From: Lentinus brumalis
Lineage: Eukaryota; Basidiomycota; Agaricomycetes; Polyporales; Polyporaceae
DNA length: 64,000 nucleotides
Direction of reading: 5' to 3'
Assembly: GCA_001792895.1 (NCBI GenBank)
Contig: MARA01000043.1
Span: 62,001-126,000 of the forward strand
Below are positions 12,150 through 24,760 of the stretch, piece by piece. The first letter of the stretch is position 1, and each line of letters opens with the position of its first letter. The notes beneath the pieces were generated by a model that was given only the letters and a program-made list of their open reading frames with translations, did not search any database and was not told where the DNA came from. The translations under genes were made by a program, and so were the position numbers.

Positions 12150-15100
12150 ACTTTTCATCTCTAACCCCTCCGTCGTTCCGAGTCCGCAACCGCGCACACC
12201 CGTCTTGGTCGCCTCTGCTCTCACCAGGTCCTCCAGCTGTCGCTATTCCGCATCCATCGCCGTCTCAGCTTCGCGCCGGTGCCCTCTCGTCTTCGCGAAT
12301 CGTCCAATCCAGACACCCCATTGAGATTGCAATGCATGTACAGTCTCGTGTCCGCAATCAATCACAATCCCCTCTTTCCCTGATGTGCTGCTCGCCAACG
12401 CAGCCAATATAAGCCAATCTGTCATAACTGCCCTCCCGCCGCCGACCGGGGACTCGGCTCGATCAGACAGTCTCTCGAGGTACGTCCCGATCTCACTTCA
12501 TCTGCGTCTTTTACTCCTCCCATGGAGGGGCATGCGCTCGATCACCCTGCCCAACTTGCCATACCCGTCGCCCTGCCGACTCCCGCCGCCCCTGTCCGGC
12601 ATCCTTATCCTTGTTCTTCCTCGTCGTCCAGACTCCATTCTATGTACTTGAGGTTTCTGGTCCGTATGCGCACATAATCTACTCCGCCCACCTGAGGGCG
12701 CAGAGGCGGACAGAAGAATGACTCTCTGATCGTACTACGCGGCCAGCTCCTGACTTCCTCGGAGGACCTCTCTCCGCCTCCAGACCCGCAGCGCCATATG
12801 CATCTGGCGCGCATTTTAAATCGGCTCCCGTCCGACAACCTCCGTCCGCACGATCTGTCCTGTAGTATGAGCGACTGCGTGAGACCGCGAAATCGGACTA
12901 ACATCATGATCAAGCCTCGCACTGCGGCATGCGCCGCTGCTCGTGTGCATCCTCGAGTTCCCGTCTCGAGCTCGGCCCTATCATTTTCTGTCTGATATGC
13001 GACCGCCACCCCGCCTGTCGTCGAAAGTCACCGAGCATCGGGTGCCCTCGCGTCCTGTACAACATCCTGCCGGAGTGCTTCTCCTGATTGCCTTCGATGC
13101 GTCCCCTGTACCGTACGCGTTCCTCCATACTATGTGGAGTTGCTGCTGCCGCTGCCACCCGCGCTCGGCTTGCACGACTCGAGTGGTGTTTCTTGCCTTT
13201 CGCACGATCTTCCCCTGCATACTCAATCTCGCGCTTCTGCACCTTCGTCCTTCCATTCCCTCCTGGCGATCAGCACCGCTCCGCCATGCCCGGTCGTTCA
13301 ATCTTGTACTCTTCCCTGCAAGATCCAGCTTCCTCTGACAGGCAAATTTTTCTTCTCGTACGTAGGCACGTAAGGATCCGATCTCAAGTCCATCGTGGAC
13401 GTATCACTACCGAACGAAGACAACGATCGGCCTCGTTGAACCACATTCCAACTTCCCTGCAGATGTGGATGTTCTTCAATGCAAAATTGCGGGCACGACG
13501 GGGTCAGCGATCCGATCTCCTCGCCCATCGCGGGCTCGCGAACCCGCGAACCACCGAAGCGCACGGCGTAGCCCCGGACCTTGTTCCATAATATTGGCCT
13601 ATCGGTGAGTTCCCTCCTCCGTGTTCCCCGTGTATTGTTAGCACTGATGATGTGAGTGATGTATACAGATCGTACTGATCATGATATAGTTCAAACTTAC
13701 AACGTTCAATATCCAGTCAAGACGCGATAGGAACTCGTAGGACCTGAACCGGCTCGGACGCGGTAGAGGAGTAATGTATTCGTCGGGCTCGGAATCACCT
13801 GCCTCATGACAGACCCGAACAGTCTCCACTCATTCGAATCTCCAGGTCGACTCGCAACCAGCGATCGTCTTCTTGTCGTGTTCTACAGATCCTGATGCCG
13901 AGCCGCAGTCCCCTCCGCCGAGGCCAAAACACGACTCCGCGGCAGGCATATGCCGCCGCGCCTGTGCAACAGGCTGCGATGAGGCGTTTCTGCGCCCATC
14001 CCACGCCTCCCATCTCACGCTCGCATCTCGCCCGCACCTTCCCTCGCGTTGACATTCGCCTTCAAGTTCTGCTGTTCTGCTACTCTTTCTGATCCCCGAC
14101 AAGATCTCCTCCGGCGCACACCCGATCTCCCTCGCGAGCGTCATCTAGGCATATGTCGCACCCACGGCTCGCGACCCTATATCAGACATGACGGCATCCC
14201 AGCCCCAGGTCCCAGGTGCCCCGCAATGTGTATGCTCTCCCTCTTCCGACGTCGTCATGCTTCATTACACAGTACTCAATGTATTTGCAGGCTTCCCGCA
14301 CTTCGCCCGCGGCGACCAGGGCGGGATTACACTGACGGCTGAGCATGTTTGGCAGATGTTCTTGCCCGTTATGAATCACCCTTGTTGTCGAGTCTTCGTC
14401 GGGACAGGCGACCCCCGCCCTCATCGCCATCCAAATTGCGCAGGGCGGTATGACGCGCTCACCCCCGGTCCGGGTACTGCAGCTCGCCGTCACTCTCCAA
14501 TTGAGCGTAACTGACAGTATGCAGAAGGAGCGGCGACGTGTCGGATCTCCCGCCCTCGGAATTGCGAGCCTCATGGACATATCCCTCCGCACAGGCATGA
14601 CGCACCGCCAACGCTGTCGTGACGGACGACCATGTGTTATCCGAAGAGACTGTCGCGGTAAGTACCGCGATTTCTCCAGAGCTGTAGAGACAGACATACG
14701 CGCGGTCTAACTTGACCTGTTTGGCTAGGGATGCCGGATACCGGCATGTCGTCGATGTTGACGAGAGGTGTGAGGGTAGCCCGCCTCTGGATCTGTTTCT
14801 GGAAAGCCAAGCCCGCCATCCCTCTCCGGTCTGTCCCGATACCTCGCGGACTACCGTGCTTTGCGAACGCTCTAGCTTCACCTTGTCCTCATCTCGACTC
14901 TCGACTCGCGGGGGGAAGTCTATCTCCCGGCAATCTTACCCTAAGCTGTGCTGTGCCGCTCTAGCCCTGGTCTCAGCGACGCGATGCAGGTGTATACAAG
15001 TGTACGACACCGGCAACCACAACATTGTCTCGGCTAATTCTCTGCTAGTCTACAGCACGCTGCACTCTCACGTACACCCTCCTCCCGCGGCTCACCCAGC

Positions 15101-17000
15101 TGCATATGGGCCCCCGAACGCTTTCCGTGCACACGCCGACCGTCGGCCATCCCCCCCTTTGCCCTCTGTGCCGTTCGTTGACGCAGAGACCTCGACTTGT
15201 ACCCTCCTCAGCTGTCGTTATGGACTCCCGGGTCTCCTCGTTACAATGCGCCGACTGCACCCAGACTGGTCACCACTGCGGTAACCACCTCTCGCGCGTT
15301 TCAGGCCCGGTCGAGGCCCGCCGACACATTGTCTCGCCGTACGCCCCCATTCCCGAAGAGGTACATCCCGCGCTGGTACCCGGCAACTCGAACACCCGCC
15401 CATTCCAGACTGAAGACCTTGTCGACGGAAGTGCTCTGGGCAGAATTTTGTGACACTGATAGTGTTGGACTCCCGGTAGTGGTACTGCTCGCCTTCGCAT
15501 CCATGCGCCGACCTCGGCAGTCTGAGGCACGACGTTGACGTACACACCTTCTCCTGCGTACAAGGCTTCCAGACCCGACCACCGCGTTCTCCGTCGCTCG
15601 CGTGTCGAGTCCTGCAATCGGTCGATGTGTCCCAGCAATGTCTCACTTCGGTATTCTCAGTCGTCGAACTCCGACATGCCTACCTTATCCTGCATCATAG
15701 TCTTCCAGACCCGGCCACCCCGTCCTCGCCCGCGCCTCGAGTTCTGCGATCGGTCGCTGTGTCCCAGCAACGGAACGTCTCACTTCGGAGAAGTTCTCAG
15801 TCGAACTCTGTCCGTCGGGAGTCTGGCGTCTGCGTCGTCGTCTCGCTGCGCTGCTGACGCTCTCCGTTACGGGACGATCTGGCCGTCGCGTGGACACGAA
15901 ACGCGTCGAGACTCGAGAGCTTACTGTGGTCTGTCGGCAGTACGTCAGCCCTTGTCTGTCAGCGTCTCGTAACACGGTCCTCATCTCGACGCGAGTGCTT
16001 CTTTGATCAGCCTCCTGACGTCCCCCCTTCCTCATTGTCGCTTCTTCCAAACATCTCTCCAATACACAGGTGAACAAGGAGCACTGAATCGGCACGGCCG
16101 CTGCTCCGCCGTCGCAAAGATATTATTGGAGACCCGGAGCAACGGCTGTGATAGGATTTGCGCTGAGACGTGATTTCTGCACTGCTTGCAAGTTGACAGT
16201 GACGCGGTCTCCCCACTCGGCAGCTCGGGTCCTACCTGCTACCGACGCCGCAACCGCCGTCGACTTGAGACTCAGGGTGCGTTCGTAAGACGGCCTGGCC
16301 CTTTTGCATATGCTGACTGTCGGAAGCCGACCAGCTTTCTTGCGCTCAAAGCCCGGCCTCTCGGCGTACATCAAGCTCGGATGCTGGGCGACAAAACCTT
16401 CCCTCGTCGCTTGCTCACGCTCGGAGCTTCCTTCCCCGCTCTTCCTCGTCGACTCTTGAGCACGCTTCGCACCTTGTTCCGTAAGCCATGTCACTCCCGC
16501 CGTCAGAAACTCCAAACGGTAAAGACAACGGACCCTTGTACCCCAGGCACATCACGACGAGCACCAGCTAGAAGACCCACAGAGACCCACCCGTGGCCCG
16601 CCTGCGCTCCCGTGCGCCGTCAGCTGGCACAAACCAACGCAGTCTCAGACGATCGAAGACCGCTTGCTGCAGCCTGATGCACGCGTAGCCACCCACGGGC
16701 GGGCCTTCCATATCGAGCACACGCGTCCGGATCTCCAGCCCATCCGCCCTGTCGGCTCGATCGCGACGGATCGAGGGGGCGCGTCAGATGCCATCTCGCG
16801 CTGCCATCTCAACAGGCGCGCTGGGCCTTGGCTCGGCGGGTGCTCGCGACCCTCTGCGCCGTCATTCTGCGCGTTGCATGTGGAGATCGGCCGCGTACCT
16901 TCACGAAATCACGTTCTAGTCTCGCTGTGACTGCCGTACAAATTGGCTTCGCGGAGGCCAGATCTGCGCTCTGCAGAGGTACGTATCGTAATCGAGTGCG
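12150..17000 (-). repeat. Right arm of about 5-kb diverged inverted duplication
   Basis: Mirror image of about 600-5540; anchor pairs are listed in the left-arm entry. For example, the reverse complement of 12301-12480 aligns with 5205-5345 over the word ACATCAGGAAAAGAGGG and its variants, and the reverse complement of 14310-14355 aligns with 2975-3015 over CTGCCAAACATGCTCAGCC. The open frames here are short and, like those in the left arm, overlap on both strands, so the arm appears non-coding or too decayed to read. Confidence 0.8.
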
Positions 17001-18697
17001 TATGTGGGTCGGTCATTCCTGCTGTCGCGATGTTCTGCCACCGCTTGTCTTCTTGGTGCGTTGTTCATCTCACCCGCCGTCTCAGAGAGAGGCCTGCCGT
17101 CTCATAATCGAACACCGACTTCCAGGATTCGCGGCAGGTCCGAAGCTTCAGCGCTCTAGCTCCCTCAAGCCACTGCGACTGTTGGTCATGACTATCACGC
17201 GTCGCAGCGGACTTGGTATGTACGCACCGTCAGTACTTCGACCGACTTCACGTACTTCAAAGAGCGAGCTCTGAATCTTTCCGCAGATGGCTCGGGTTCC
17301 GGGACCAGTCGACCGCCCGTCGGAGGGCCGCGGCGTAATCACAAATCCACGTCCAGTGCAACAACTTGAACTAGAACAGGCAATACGACCACGGAGCGGC
17401 CATGCTCAACAAGAAGAATTTTGTACGAGTACGCATACGTCCGGGAATCCCGCATGCATGTCCTCTTCACAGTCCGGCGCAAGTCTCCGATGTTCTATGC
17501 TGGTCTCCGATGTTCTATGCTGGTCTCCGATGTTCTATGCTGGCAGGCCCGCAACTCTGTCGGCCCCCCACTGAACCTCTCAGTAGCAGTGAAGGGCGGC
17601 CTTCCCTATTGTTTGCACGAAGTGCACGAAGTGCACGACCACCCTTCGACCTTCGGCGCAATCAACAATCGAGCACGTTCCGGCTGCAACATCGTGCATC
17701 AGCATGCGAATCGCAGCGTACCGCGTATTGCAGGCGCTCGGACTCGTCCGCGCGGGCCATAGTCTCGTTCGTTGTCTTCCTCCAGGTGTAAGACCGGATT
17801 CGCTTACCACCATGTCCGCAAATCTAGCCTTTGAGGGCCCTGGCCGACCTCCAGAGAGGGACCTCCGGCTCTGCCCGTGGTCCGCGCCCGGGCCTTCCGC
17901 GTCTGGTGTGTAAGCCTTTGCGCCACCTTTGCGTGGTCACCGGACTCACAGCTCGCCGTACAGTCTGTAAAAGTCACGCCCACAAGGTCACTGCGTCTCG
18001 GACTTCATATGTCAGAGGGCGACGATGTATGAGAGGAGCTCACCTTGCTCGTGGTCGCAGTCAGTGCATGGGCGTCGGCGTCGCATCGAACCCGAGCCAG
18101 ACATCCAAGGGCAAGTGTCGACCGACTCTCTGGTGCCTACTGCGAGAACCTCACGCCTGTCAGTCTTCGCGAGTGCGACGACTCAGGGAACCAGGCGGGA
18201 ACGCACCAGGACACACCGGGAGTACTGCGTCTGGATCTGCGAAAGGTGGCTGTCGCATAGCGGCGGCGAGCGGGGTTGCGGTCTCTCAGGACGACGCCGC
18301 GACCGTTTCCCTCGGATATACTCATATACGCGTGTGCTCCTCGCTCGCGATCGCGGGAGCCTGAACGGGCGAACAAGTGCAGGCATCAGAAATCCAATGC
18401 GCTCGTTCGGGGGACGCCGCTGCAATGCACTCAGGTACGTGCAGCGGTCAATCCCCGAAGAATAACTTGAATAATCGTCGTGCTTCTCAGCAGTACTCAT
18501 GTTGAAACCACAACATGTCGACGGGGGTACACATTCCAATTCTGTACGTCGTGTTGTGTTGATAGCCTCTGAAGTTAACATACCGCCAGTTGCAGACGCC
18601 TGCTATTACCCCTCTCAGGCGCGATCTTGTGCTCGCGATCGTATGCAATGCGGCGTGGCATGAGACGCCTCCGCGTGCTGTTCCTTAGGTCTGCGTG
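17001..18697. other. Intergenic; distal promoter region of secreted-protein gene A
   Basis: No supported gene. The stretch at about 18115-18440 recurs with moderate divergence at about 27990-28380, upstream of the paralogous gene at 29366; part of it (about 18265-18440) also recurs at about 22910-23110, upstream of the gene at 23396. These shared 5' flanks are part of the duplicated units rather than coding sequence. Confidence 0.5.
17484..17543 (+). repeat. Three tandem copies of a 20-bp unit
   Basis: The 20-bp unit TCTCCGATGTTCTATGCTGG occurs three times in a row without interruption (17484-17503, 17504-17523, 17524-17543). It is a minisatellite-like repeat in intergenic DNA; no function is evident. 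Confidence 0.9.
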
Positions 18698-18704
18698 TAT
18701 AAAG
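18698..18704 (+). promoter_or_regulatory. TATA box of secreted-protein gene A
   Basis: TATAAAG lies 103 bp upstream of the ATG at 18801. The same heptamer stands upstream of the paralogues at 23276 and 28469 in a shared context (TCTGCRKGTATAAAGC), which supports it as the core promoter. Confidence 0.7.
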
Positions 18705-18800
18705 CTCTATCAACTCGACGGTATCCAGCATCGACTTCCAGCCAACTCTTCTTCCCCTCACACTCCCACCAAACCTCCCGATCTTCCACAGTCCACATAC

Positions 18801-19447
18801 ATGATGTTCTCCTTCAGCGTCCTGGCTATCTTCTCGACACTCGCGTTCAGTGCTATCACCTCCGGATTCCCGCTGAACACTCCCCTTGGTGACACGCGCG
18901 TTCCCAAAGTCCTCGATGCCATGAATGTTGATATGGCCTCGCGCGATGCCCCCTTGGCTATGTCCACGCCACCCGCACGAACGTGGAGGTCGACAACTCT
19001 GCCCTTGCCCCCGCTGATGCCCTCCGTAAGTCCACAATTCCCAGCAATACATAATGCCAGACATCATCGCTCACGAGTCATGATCCTCGCAGGGACTGCT
19101 GATGGTCAGAAGGGGCTGACTGCTGAGATGCAAGACACGTACACCCGCGCCCTGGCCGCGGTCCACTCTCTCATCGACCAGGTCGAGGAAGGTTCCATCG
19201 GCCCCATCTCTGAAGACGACCGCGATGCCATTATGAGCGGGATCGAGGTACGTCCGTGCGCTTCGCCGAGGCTGCGATACAGTAAAGTCTCACGTCGACT
19301 GCGCGTACATAGCAAATGCTCGAAGACGATGCCGATGCCTTTGTCAACGCTATCGGACCCGCATTGCAAGCATTGTTTGGGGGAGTCACCAGATTGCTCG
19401 CCGATTCAGATATCGTCAACCGCACGATCCCAGGGATAGTATTCTAA
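18801..19447 (+). CDS. Small secreted protein A (paralogue with frameshift bridged by intron 1)
   Basis: The N-terminus MMFSFSVLAIFSTLAFSAIT is a clear signal peptide, shared with the genes at 23396 and 29366. By homology the exons would be 18801-19025, 19093-19247 and 19313-19447. Against the 29366 copy, exon 1 has lost one base near the codons for ASRDAP, so normal splicing of intron 1 (67 bp, GTAAGT..GCAG) would put exon 2 out of frame. If intron 1 is retained, the frame is open from the ATG through exon 2, and with intron 2 (65 bp) removed a 193-residue product results. The C-terminal half (MQDTYTRALAAVHSLIDQ, then QMLEDDADAF) matches the paralogue. No cysteines lie in the conserved part. 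Function unknown; a secreted alpha-helical protein is inferred. It may be a pseudogene or a copy rescued by intron retention. Confidence 0.7.
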
Positions 19448-22133
19448 GTTGCCAAACGCTAGCGTGCTCGGACGCGAAACGGCTCAGTCCTACGCTCCCC
19501 TCCCTGCATTACGCATCTGACATAGTCCGCAGTTCCTCCTGGTGTATGTGCGCCTTATTATCCGTACGCCCTCCCACCCCATGTTCCGTCTACCCCTTGA
19601 TGCTTGTTTTCACGCCGACCTGCGCACCGCTTTATTGCGCGGTGCGGAATCTGCCGCTCCTTTCACTTGACGTCCCGTTCTGCTGCTTCGTATGATTGAA
19701 CTGTCCCATGTACGCCCGTACATATATTTTATACAGCCTACTCTATCGGTGATACGAAACATTTACGTCTCGTACGCGCTCCCCCGGCCACTGCTCCAGT
19801 GTTCGACTTGCTTCGTGACCGCAAGGCTCGGGTTCTGCGAGCTCTTCACCTGCGAGGTGACTCTCGGTCTCGAGAGCAGAGGTTGCGGGAGGCTGTGGAA
19901 CGCCTTGTGACCCCTCCTGAGGCCTGAGGCCTGAGGGAGCCGCACCTTCCAAGTATATCTCGATTCTCGGTACGTCAGGACCTCCGAGCACTAATCATTG
20001 GCTCACGTCGCCGCTCCAGTTCACTGCTGGCTTACCACTTCCGACCATCCTCCTCCTTCCACGCTGACCGCTGCGAAACAGGCGTCGCACGAGTGAGCAC
20101 TTCGCTTTCTGCAGAGACCCGTGTTATCTGTCGCCACCGCCGCACCGCCGCAGTCTCCCGGGCATGCTAGTCTGCACGATGGCCTCATGGAATAGTCCAG
20201 AGGGGCTTGTACTCGCCAAAGTGCGTTCTGCTATGCCAGAGGTCGCAGCGCTGTGCTCTCGTGCGAGACTGACGACCGGCATACATGTCGGTCAGCCAGT
20301 AAGTTCGTCGTCCATAAAGCACCGGACTGGCCACTCACCTCGTATCTACTGCCTCACTGCCTACTTACTCCGAGTCCGGCTGTCTCCCGTCTTCGTGCTG
20401 CTGCCGGTAGTCGTCTTCCGGCACTGCAAGACCGCGCCGTTCGAACTTCGGGTTGGTCAGTCGAGGCGGGTGTCACGAACAATCAGCGTGTTGTTCGGCC
20501 CGGAGCTTGAAGACAACTCAAGGGCAAGTGCCGGACACGAGCCACCGCGCCGCAGGTATCCCCCCTCCAGGAGACGTCTCGTCAGCACTCCGTGAATGTA
20601 CCGTCAGTCGCCCGTCCTGCCTCCCGCGTAGGCTTGTTTACTGTGATTTCCGACCTCCTGCACTCAATCCGTCCGCTAACCACCCATCCTCACCGGCCCT
20701 CTCGCCCGCTCGACTCTCCTGGCATCTGCACATTCTCTGTAGTCTGGTCTGTGCGCCGTGTTGTACGATTATGTAGACTGAAGCCCAATCAGTGTCACCG
20801 ACAGCGCACAGACGGTGCAACAGACGATATTGCTCACCTCCTCGCTCGTACGCTGGCAGCCATTGCGATCTCCTGCGGTGTGAGGACAGCGGACAACGGC
20901 ATACGTGTACCATGGGTGCCGCGCGCGAGCCGGACACTCGCTGGCATGTCCTGGCGGAGGATGCTGTATCTTCAGGAAGGTCCAGGAGTAGGCCGTTCCT
21001 CGCCGCCCTAATTGGTGGCGTACCAGATATGGCGTAGATAACGCACTCACTTAGGGTACTGACGGGAGGACAACGAGGTGCTAGCGGCGAGCTCCGAGTC
21101 GCTGTCAAGCCAGGGTTTGCAAGCATACAGCCGACTCGCATGCGGGCGTAAACAGCACGAGCATGATGTTGTGCATACGGGGAATCAGAAAGGTGATATT
21201 GGTACAAGGCGTCGCGTCGGCCAAAGGTGCGGATGGAGTCAGCCAGGCTGGCGGAGTTCATCATTAATGGGCACGCGGACCAGCCGCTCGCCTGTCGTCG
21301 GCGCGGACGCGTGTTCGTCCTCTGCGTGCTGTCCGCGTTGCGACACTAGAGAATAGTATGAGCGTGGAAGGCTTGGACACGCGAGAAACACGTAAGGAAC
21401 AAGGTGAGGATGCGGAACATGTCTAGCCACTGCTGCAGCACTTGTCCGTGTACTACGAGCGTCGCGCGGGATTATCAGACTCGCGAGGATCTGTGAGCAG
21501 TACGAGGGTGCGCACCTATGCCAGCGTCCGCCATGACGTCGAAGTCGTCCCCCAAGTCCTCTATCCGCTTCAGGAAGTGACGGCCTCGAACTCCTTCTTC
21601 TTCTCTGCCAGCTTCGCTACGGCTGCCGCGCTGGAGGCCGAGCCCGGGAGTTGAGACTGACGGTTAGAAGCGACTGAGGCACGCATCGCGCATCGGTGGG
21701 TGGCCGACGAGGATGGATTGCGGGCGGCAGCGGTGGCAGGACACAAGATGACGTCGTGCGCGCGCCTCGTCTGAGCTCTCGTTTGCACTACGACCACCAA
21801 CTAGAACTGGACCGGCTTGGACCGCTGCTGCTCGTCTCTGTCACTGGACGTATGTCTCTTCTCTTCGTCCGAGTCGTATTGCCCTGCGTCTGACTCACCC
21901 TGCTGCCGTCCGTCCACTCTGCAGTCCGAGACGACGTCGTGCGCGCGTCTTCGGAGATACCGTCTCAGTAACTGCTGGGTGGATCGACAACAAAGGCCGG
22001 ACCCTGGTGCGATCATCGCGCTCCCTGCGGTGACTACATTCTCGGTGATCCCTCCGAACACCCTCTCTCCAAAAATCGTCGCCGTCGTCTCGCCTGCAAC
22101 TCCTACTACCCATCCTTGTGCTGCCCATCCACT
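19448..22133. other. Intergenic between secreted-protein gene A and phosphatase pseudogene
   Basis: No supported gene in 2.7 kb. The first 300 bp resemble the 3' flank of the gene at 23396 (compare the CAACTGTCCCATGTAC context near 19700 and 24300). The last part, about 21700-22130, is similar to 24750-25160, the promoter of the intact phosphatase gene, so it is a duplicated promoter. The middle (about 20000-21650) shows nothing recognisable. Confidence 0.5.
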
Positions 22134-22495
22134 ATGTCCGACTCCTCGTACGCTTCTGACTTCATCCCCTTCTCCTCGCTCGATTCAGCCCTCGTCCAAT
22201 CCACTCCCTCCGCCCCGCCCTCGAAGGCTTCTTCAACCTCCGCGACTTCGGCGCCGCATACTCCGCCGCTACCGGCGCACGCGTGAAGTCGCGTCTTCCG
22301 CTCGGGCGAGCCGACGTGCATCACCGCGGAGCAGCTCAAGGCACTCCGGATTACGACCATGTTCGACCTGCGCGCGGACATCGCGATCGCAAAGTACTCT
22401 ACAGCACGGCGACGCCGGCGATTGAGGGTGGCAAGATCGTGAGGGTTTCTATCCTCGAGGGTACGTCCGATCCGGTCGTGCTTGCTGCAAAGTGC
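22134..22495 (+). pseudogene. Tyrosine-phosphatase pseudogene (exon 1 only)
   Basis: From ATG 22134 the sequence parallels exon 1 of the intact gene at 25164 (MSDSSYASDFIPF against MADPSYAPDFIPF; CGCGACTTCGGCGCCGCATA is shared), up to the donor GTGCGTATGC near 22493. Several indels break the frame, for instance near 22215 and in the segment corresponding to HLFRSGEP around 22300, and a small insertion follows AAGTACTC near 22400. Everything after exon 1, including the catalytic Cys exon, is missing; at 22500 the sequence becomes unrelated. Its promoter is duplicated from the same source. It is a truncated relic with no expected activity. Confidence 0.85.
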
Positions 22496-23275
22496 GTATG
22501 CTGACTTGCTCAGTGCTAGTGAGGGTTCGAAGGGACGTACGAGTTGACAGAAAGCTGCTGCGCGCAGGTTTTGGAGACACAGCAGCGCGACGGGGCGGGC
22601 GGGCGGGTGCGGCGTGCACTGCGTACGACCACACGTTATGTGAGCTGCTCTGCATATTGTTCAAACTTCGTCGCCCTCTGACATGGTGCCCATGGAACAG
22701 CGAAACGTAAAGTGTCTCTCCGTGGAGCCGTGCTCTGGCTACTAGCGTCTGCAAAACGTTGATGCTCGTCACTCGCCTGAAGTACTGCGTCTGGACCCGC
22801 GACATGGCAGTTATCATCTTCGCCGCATCGTGGCCGCTCTTCATGCCTCCGGGCCGTCAATATGCTAGTGGCTGCCCCCCCTGCCGAGGCTGGCAGCGGC
22901 GAATGCTGAGTTAGCGGGGTGGCGGTCTTTCAGGACGACGCCGCGCCATATGCTATGGGCCGTTGCTCTCGGACGCAATCCCATATTGCACAAATTACAG
23001 GTGCTCAGCGCGATTGCGGGAGCCTGGGCGAGCAAGTCATCATAGAATGCATGCTATTGTTCAGGGATGCCGCCACCATGCACGCCGTTAGCAGCTGGCG
23101 GTTGCACAATAATACAGATACACCCCACAACTCGGTACGAAGCTTTGTGCCGCTAGTCGGTGAAGCTGATATGCCATTCCACCAGCTATCGGTGACTGAC
23201 ATGACGCTCCTCCGGCCGGACGTCGCGCTCACCATCGTATGCAATGCGGGGTTCGCCGTCCCCGAGCTCTGCAGG
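22496..23275. other. Intergenic; 5' flank of secreted-protein gene B
   Basis: No gene supported. The part at 22910-23110 is a diverged copy of the flanks at 18265-18440 and 28200-28380. The part at about 23130-23205 (word GTGCCGCTAGTCGGTGAAGC) is repeated nearly exactly at about 30224-30292. Confidence 0.5.
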
Positions 23276-23282
23276 TATAAAG
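23276..23282 (+). promoter_or_regulatory. TATA box of secreted-protein gene B
   Basis: TATAAAG in the context CTGCAGGTATAAAGC, 120 bp upstream of the ATG at 23396 and at the same relative place as in the paralogues. Confidence 0.7.
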
Positions 23283-23395
23283 CCGCTCCAGCTTGACTGT
23301 AACCAGCATCGATCTCTATTCGCTCTTCTCTCCTCCACACTCCGAGCGAATCCACCGCTCTTCCACAGTCCTTTTGCCTCACGCTGTAGCACATC

Positions 23396-24064
23396 ATGTT
23401 CTCCTTCAGCGCGCTGTTTGTCGTTTCGACACTCGCTTGCAGCCTTCTCACCTCCGCTCTCCCTCTGAACACTCCCGTTGGTGGCCTGCGCGTTCCTAAC
23501 GTCCCAGGGCCCACTGGTATCGCCTCGCGCGATGTCCCCCGGGTCGAGAGTCTCTCGGCCATTATCACGACCTTGGAAGCAGGCATTTCTGGCCCCGCTA
23601 ACGCCCTCAGTACGTCCACGTCTGCCTAGCAATCCGCCAGGACATCGCTCACGATGCTTGCAGAGTCCGTCACCCCCCAGAATGCAACGTATGACAATAT
23701 CAGAGGGCCTATTGTGGAAATCCACGACGAGTTCAGCAGAGCCCTCGCCTCGGTCCGCTCTCTTGTGGATCATTTCAAGGAAGGTGTCCTTGCTCCGATC
23801 GCTGAGGTCAACACAGAGGATACCCGTGGTTACTTCGAGGAAATTATTGATGTACGTCGGTGCATTTCGCCGCGGCTGCTACATATCATAGTTGCTCACT
23901 TTGACTGCGCGTAGGGCTTGTTGGAGACCGTCGAGGATTTTTCCGACGCTGTGCTCAATGCCTTCACACCGGTGGGTTCAGCCGAACTACTGTTTGGCCT
24001 CAACGCACCCGTCTCCACGCTCGTTGCTACAACCAAGGCCCTACCAGATGATCACCGACGCTGA
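23396..24064 (+). CDS. Small secreted protein B
   Basis: Three exons: 23396-23609, 23664-23851 and 23915-24064 (introns GTACGT..GCAG and GTACGT..GTAG), giving 183 residues. The signal peptide is MFSFSALFVVSTLACSLLTS, followed by ALPLNT and a short region ending in ASRDVP, which is shared with the family. The mature part has few cysteines and an amphipathic helical look (IRGPIVEIHDEFSRALASVR). Intron phases (1 and 0) equal those of the paralogue at 29366. The role is unknown; proteins of this build are abundant in secretomes of wood-decay and mycorrhizal basidiomycetes. The gene is followed by a fragment of a further copy and then by a phosphatase gene, forming one of the repeated units of this cluster. 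Confidence 0.8.
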
Positions 24065-24432
24065 CGTGGAGTCACCCCTCTCCCTCCTTGGACACGGAGC
24101 GGTTCGATCATAGACCAGCATCCTCCTTCCTGCGTTCCGCATATGGTCTACACATAGTCCGAGGTCTCTTCGTGTGTTCGCGAGGGAGAACTGGTACTAC
24201 TCGCTCCCACGGGACCCCGTTCAGTCTACCCGTTGATCCGTCTTTTCACGCCGACCTGCGTAGATCTGCCGCTCCTTTCACTGTGTGCTGCCTCATATGG
24301 CTCAACTGTCCCATGTACTTGGTCCATACATATCGTACTCTGTCAATAATATTGTCCAGCTGAAATGGGCCCCACTGGCAGCTTGATTCGGTCCTTTACG
24401 CCTCGTTCACGCTCTCCTGGCCGCTGATTTAG

Positions 24433-24760
24433 TGTTGGACCTACAGGCAGACATTGCAGACCCTGCGAATGCCCTCAGTACGTCCACGATTCCTAGCAAT
24501 TCGCCCGGACAACGCTTATGATGCTTGCAGAGTTCATCACTCCCAAGGACGTCATTGATGGCAATCTGAAAGGGGTGATTGTTGAGTTGGAGAACGAGCT
24601 CACTACCGCCCAGGCCGCGGCCCTCTACGTTGTCGGTCAGTTCAAGGAGGTTCTACTGCAGTGCTCGATAAGGTCACTGCATTTGCGGACACGCTCTGTA
24701 TCCGTGCGCGCCGCCGCGGCTGCTATAGAGGCTGACTTCGACTGCTGGCGGACGAGGATG
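24433..24760 (+). pseudogene. Secreted-protein family fragment C (exon 1 tail plus exon 2)
   Basis: The tail of a family exon 1 (about 24433-24475) precedes a GTACGT donor, a short intron and exon 2 from 24531 (FITPKDVIDGNLKGVIVELE). There is no signal peptide or start upstream. Exon 2 carries an indel near 24655 compared with the copy at 30364, and the donor after CTCTGT has decayed from GTACGT to ATCCGT. Exon 3 is not found. It is a broken paralogue downstream of the gene at 23396. Confidence 0.75.
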
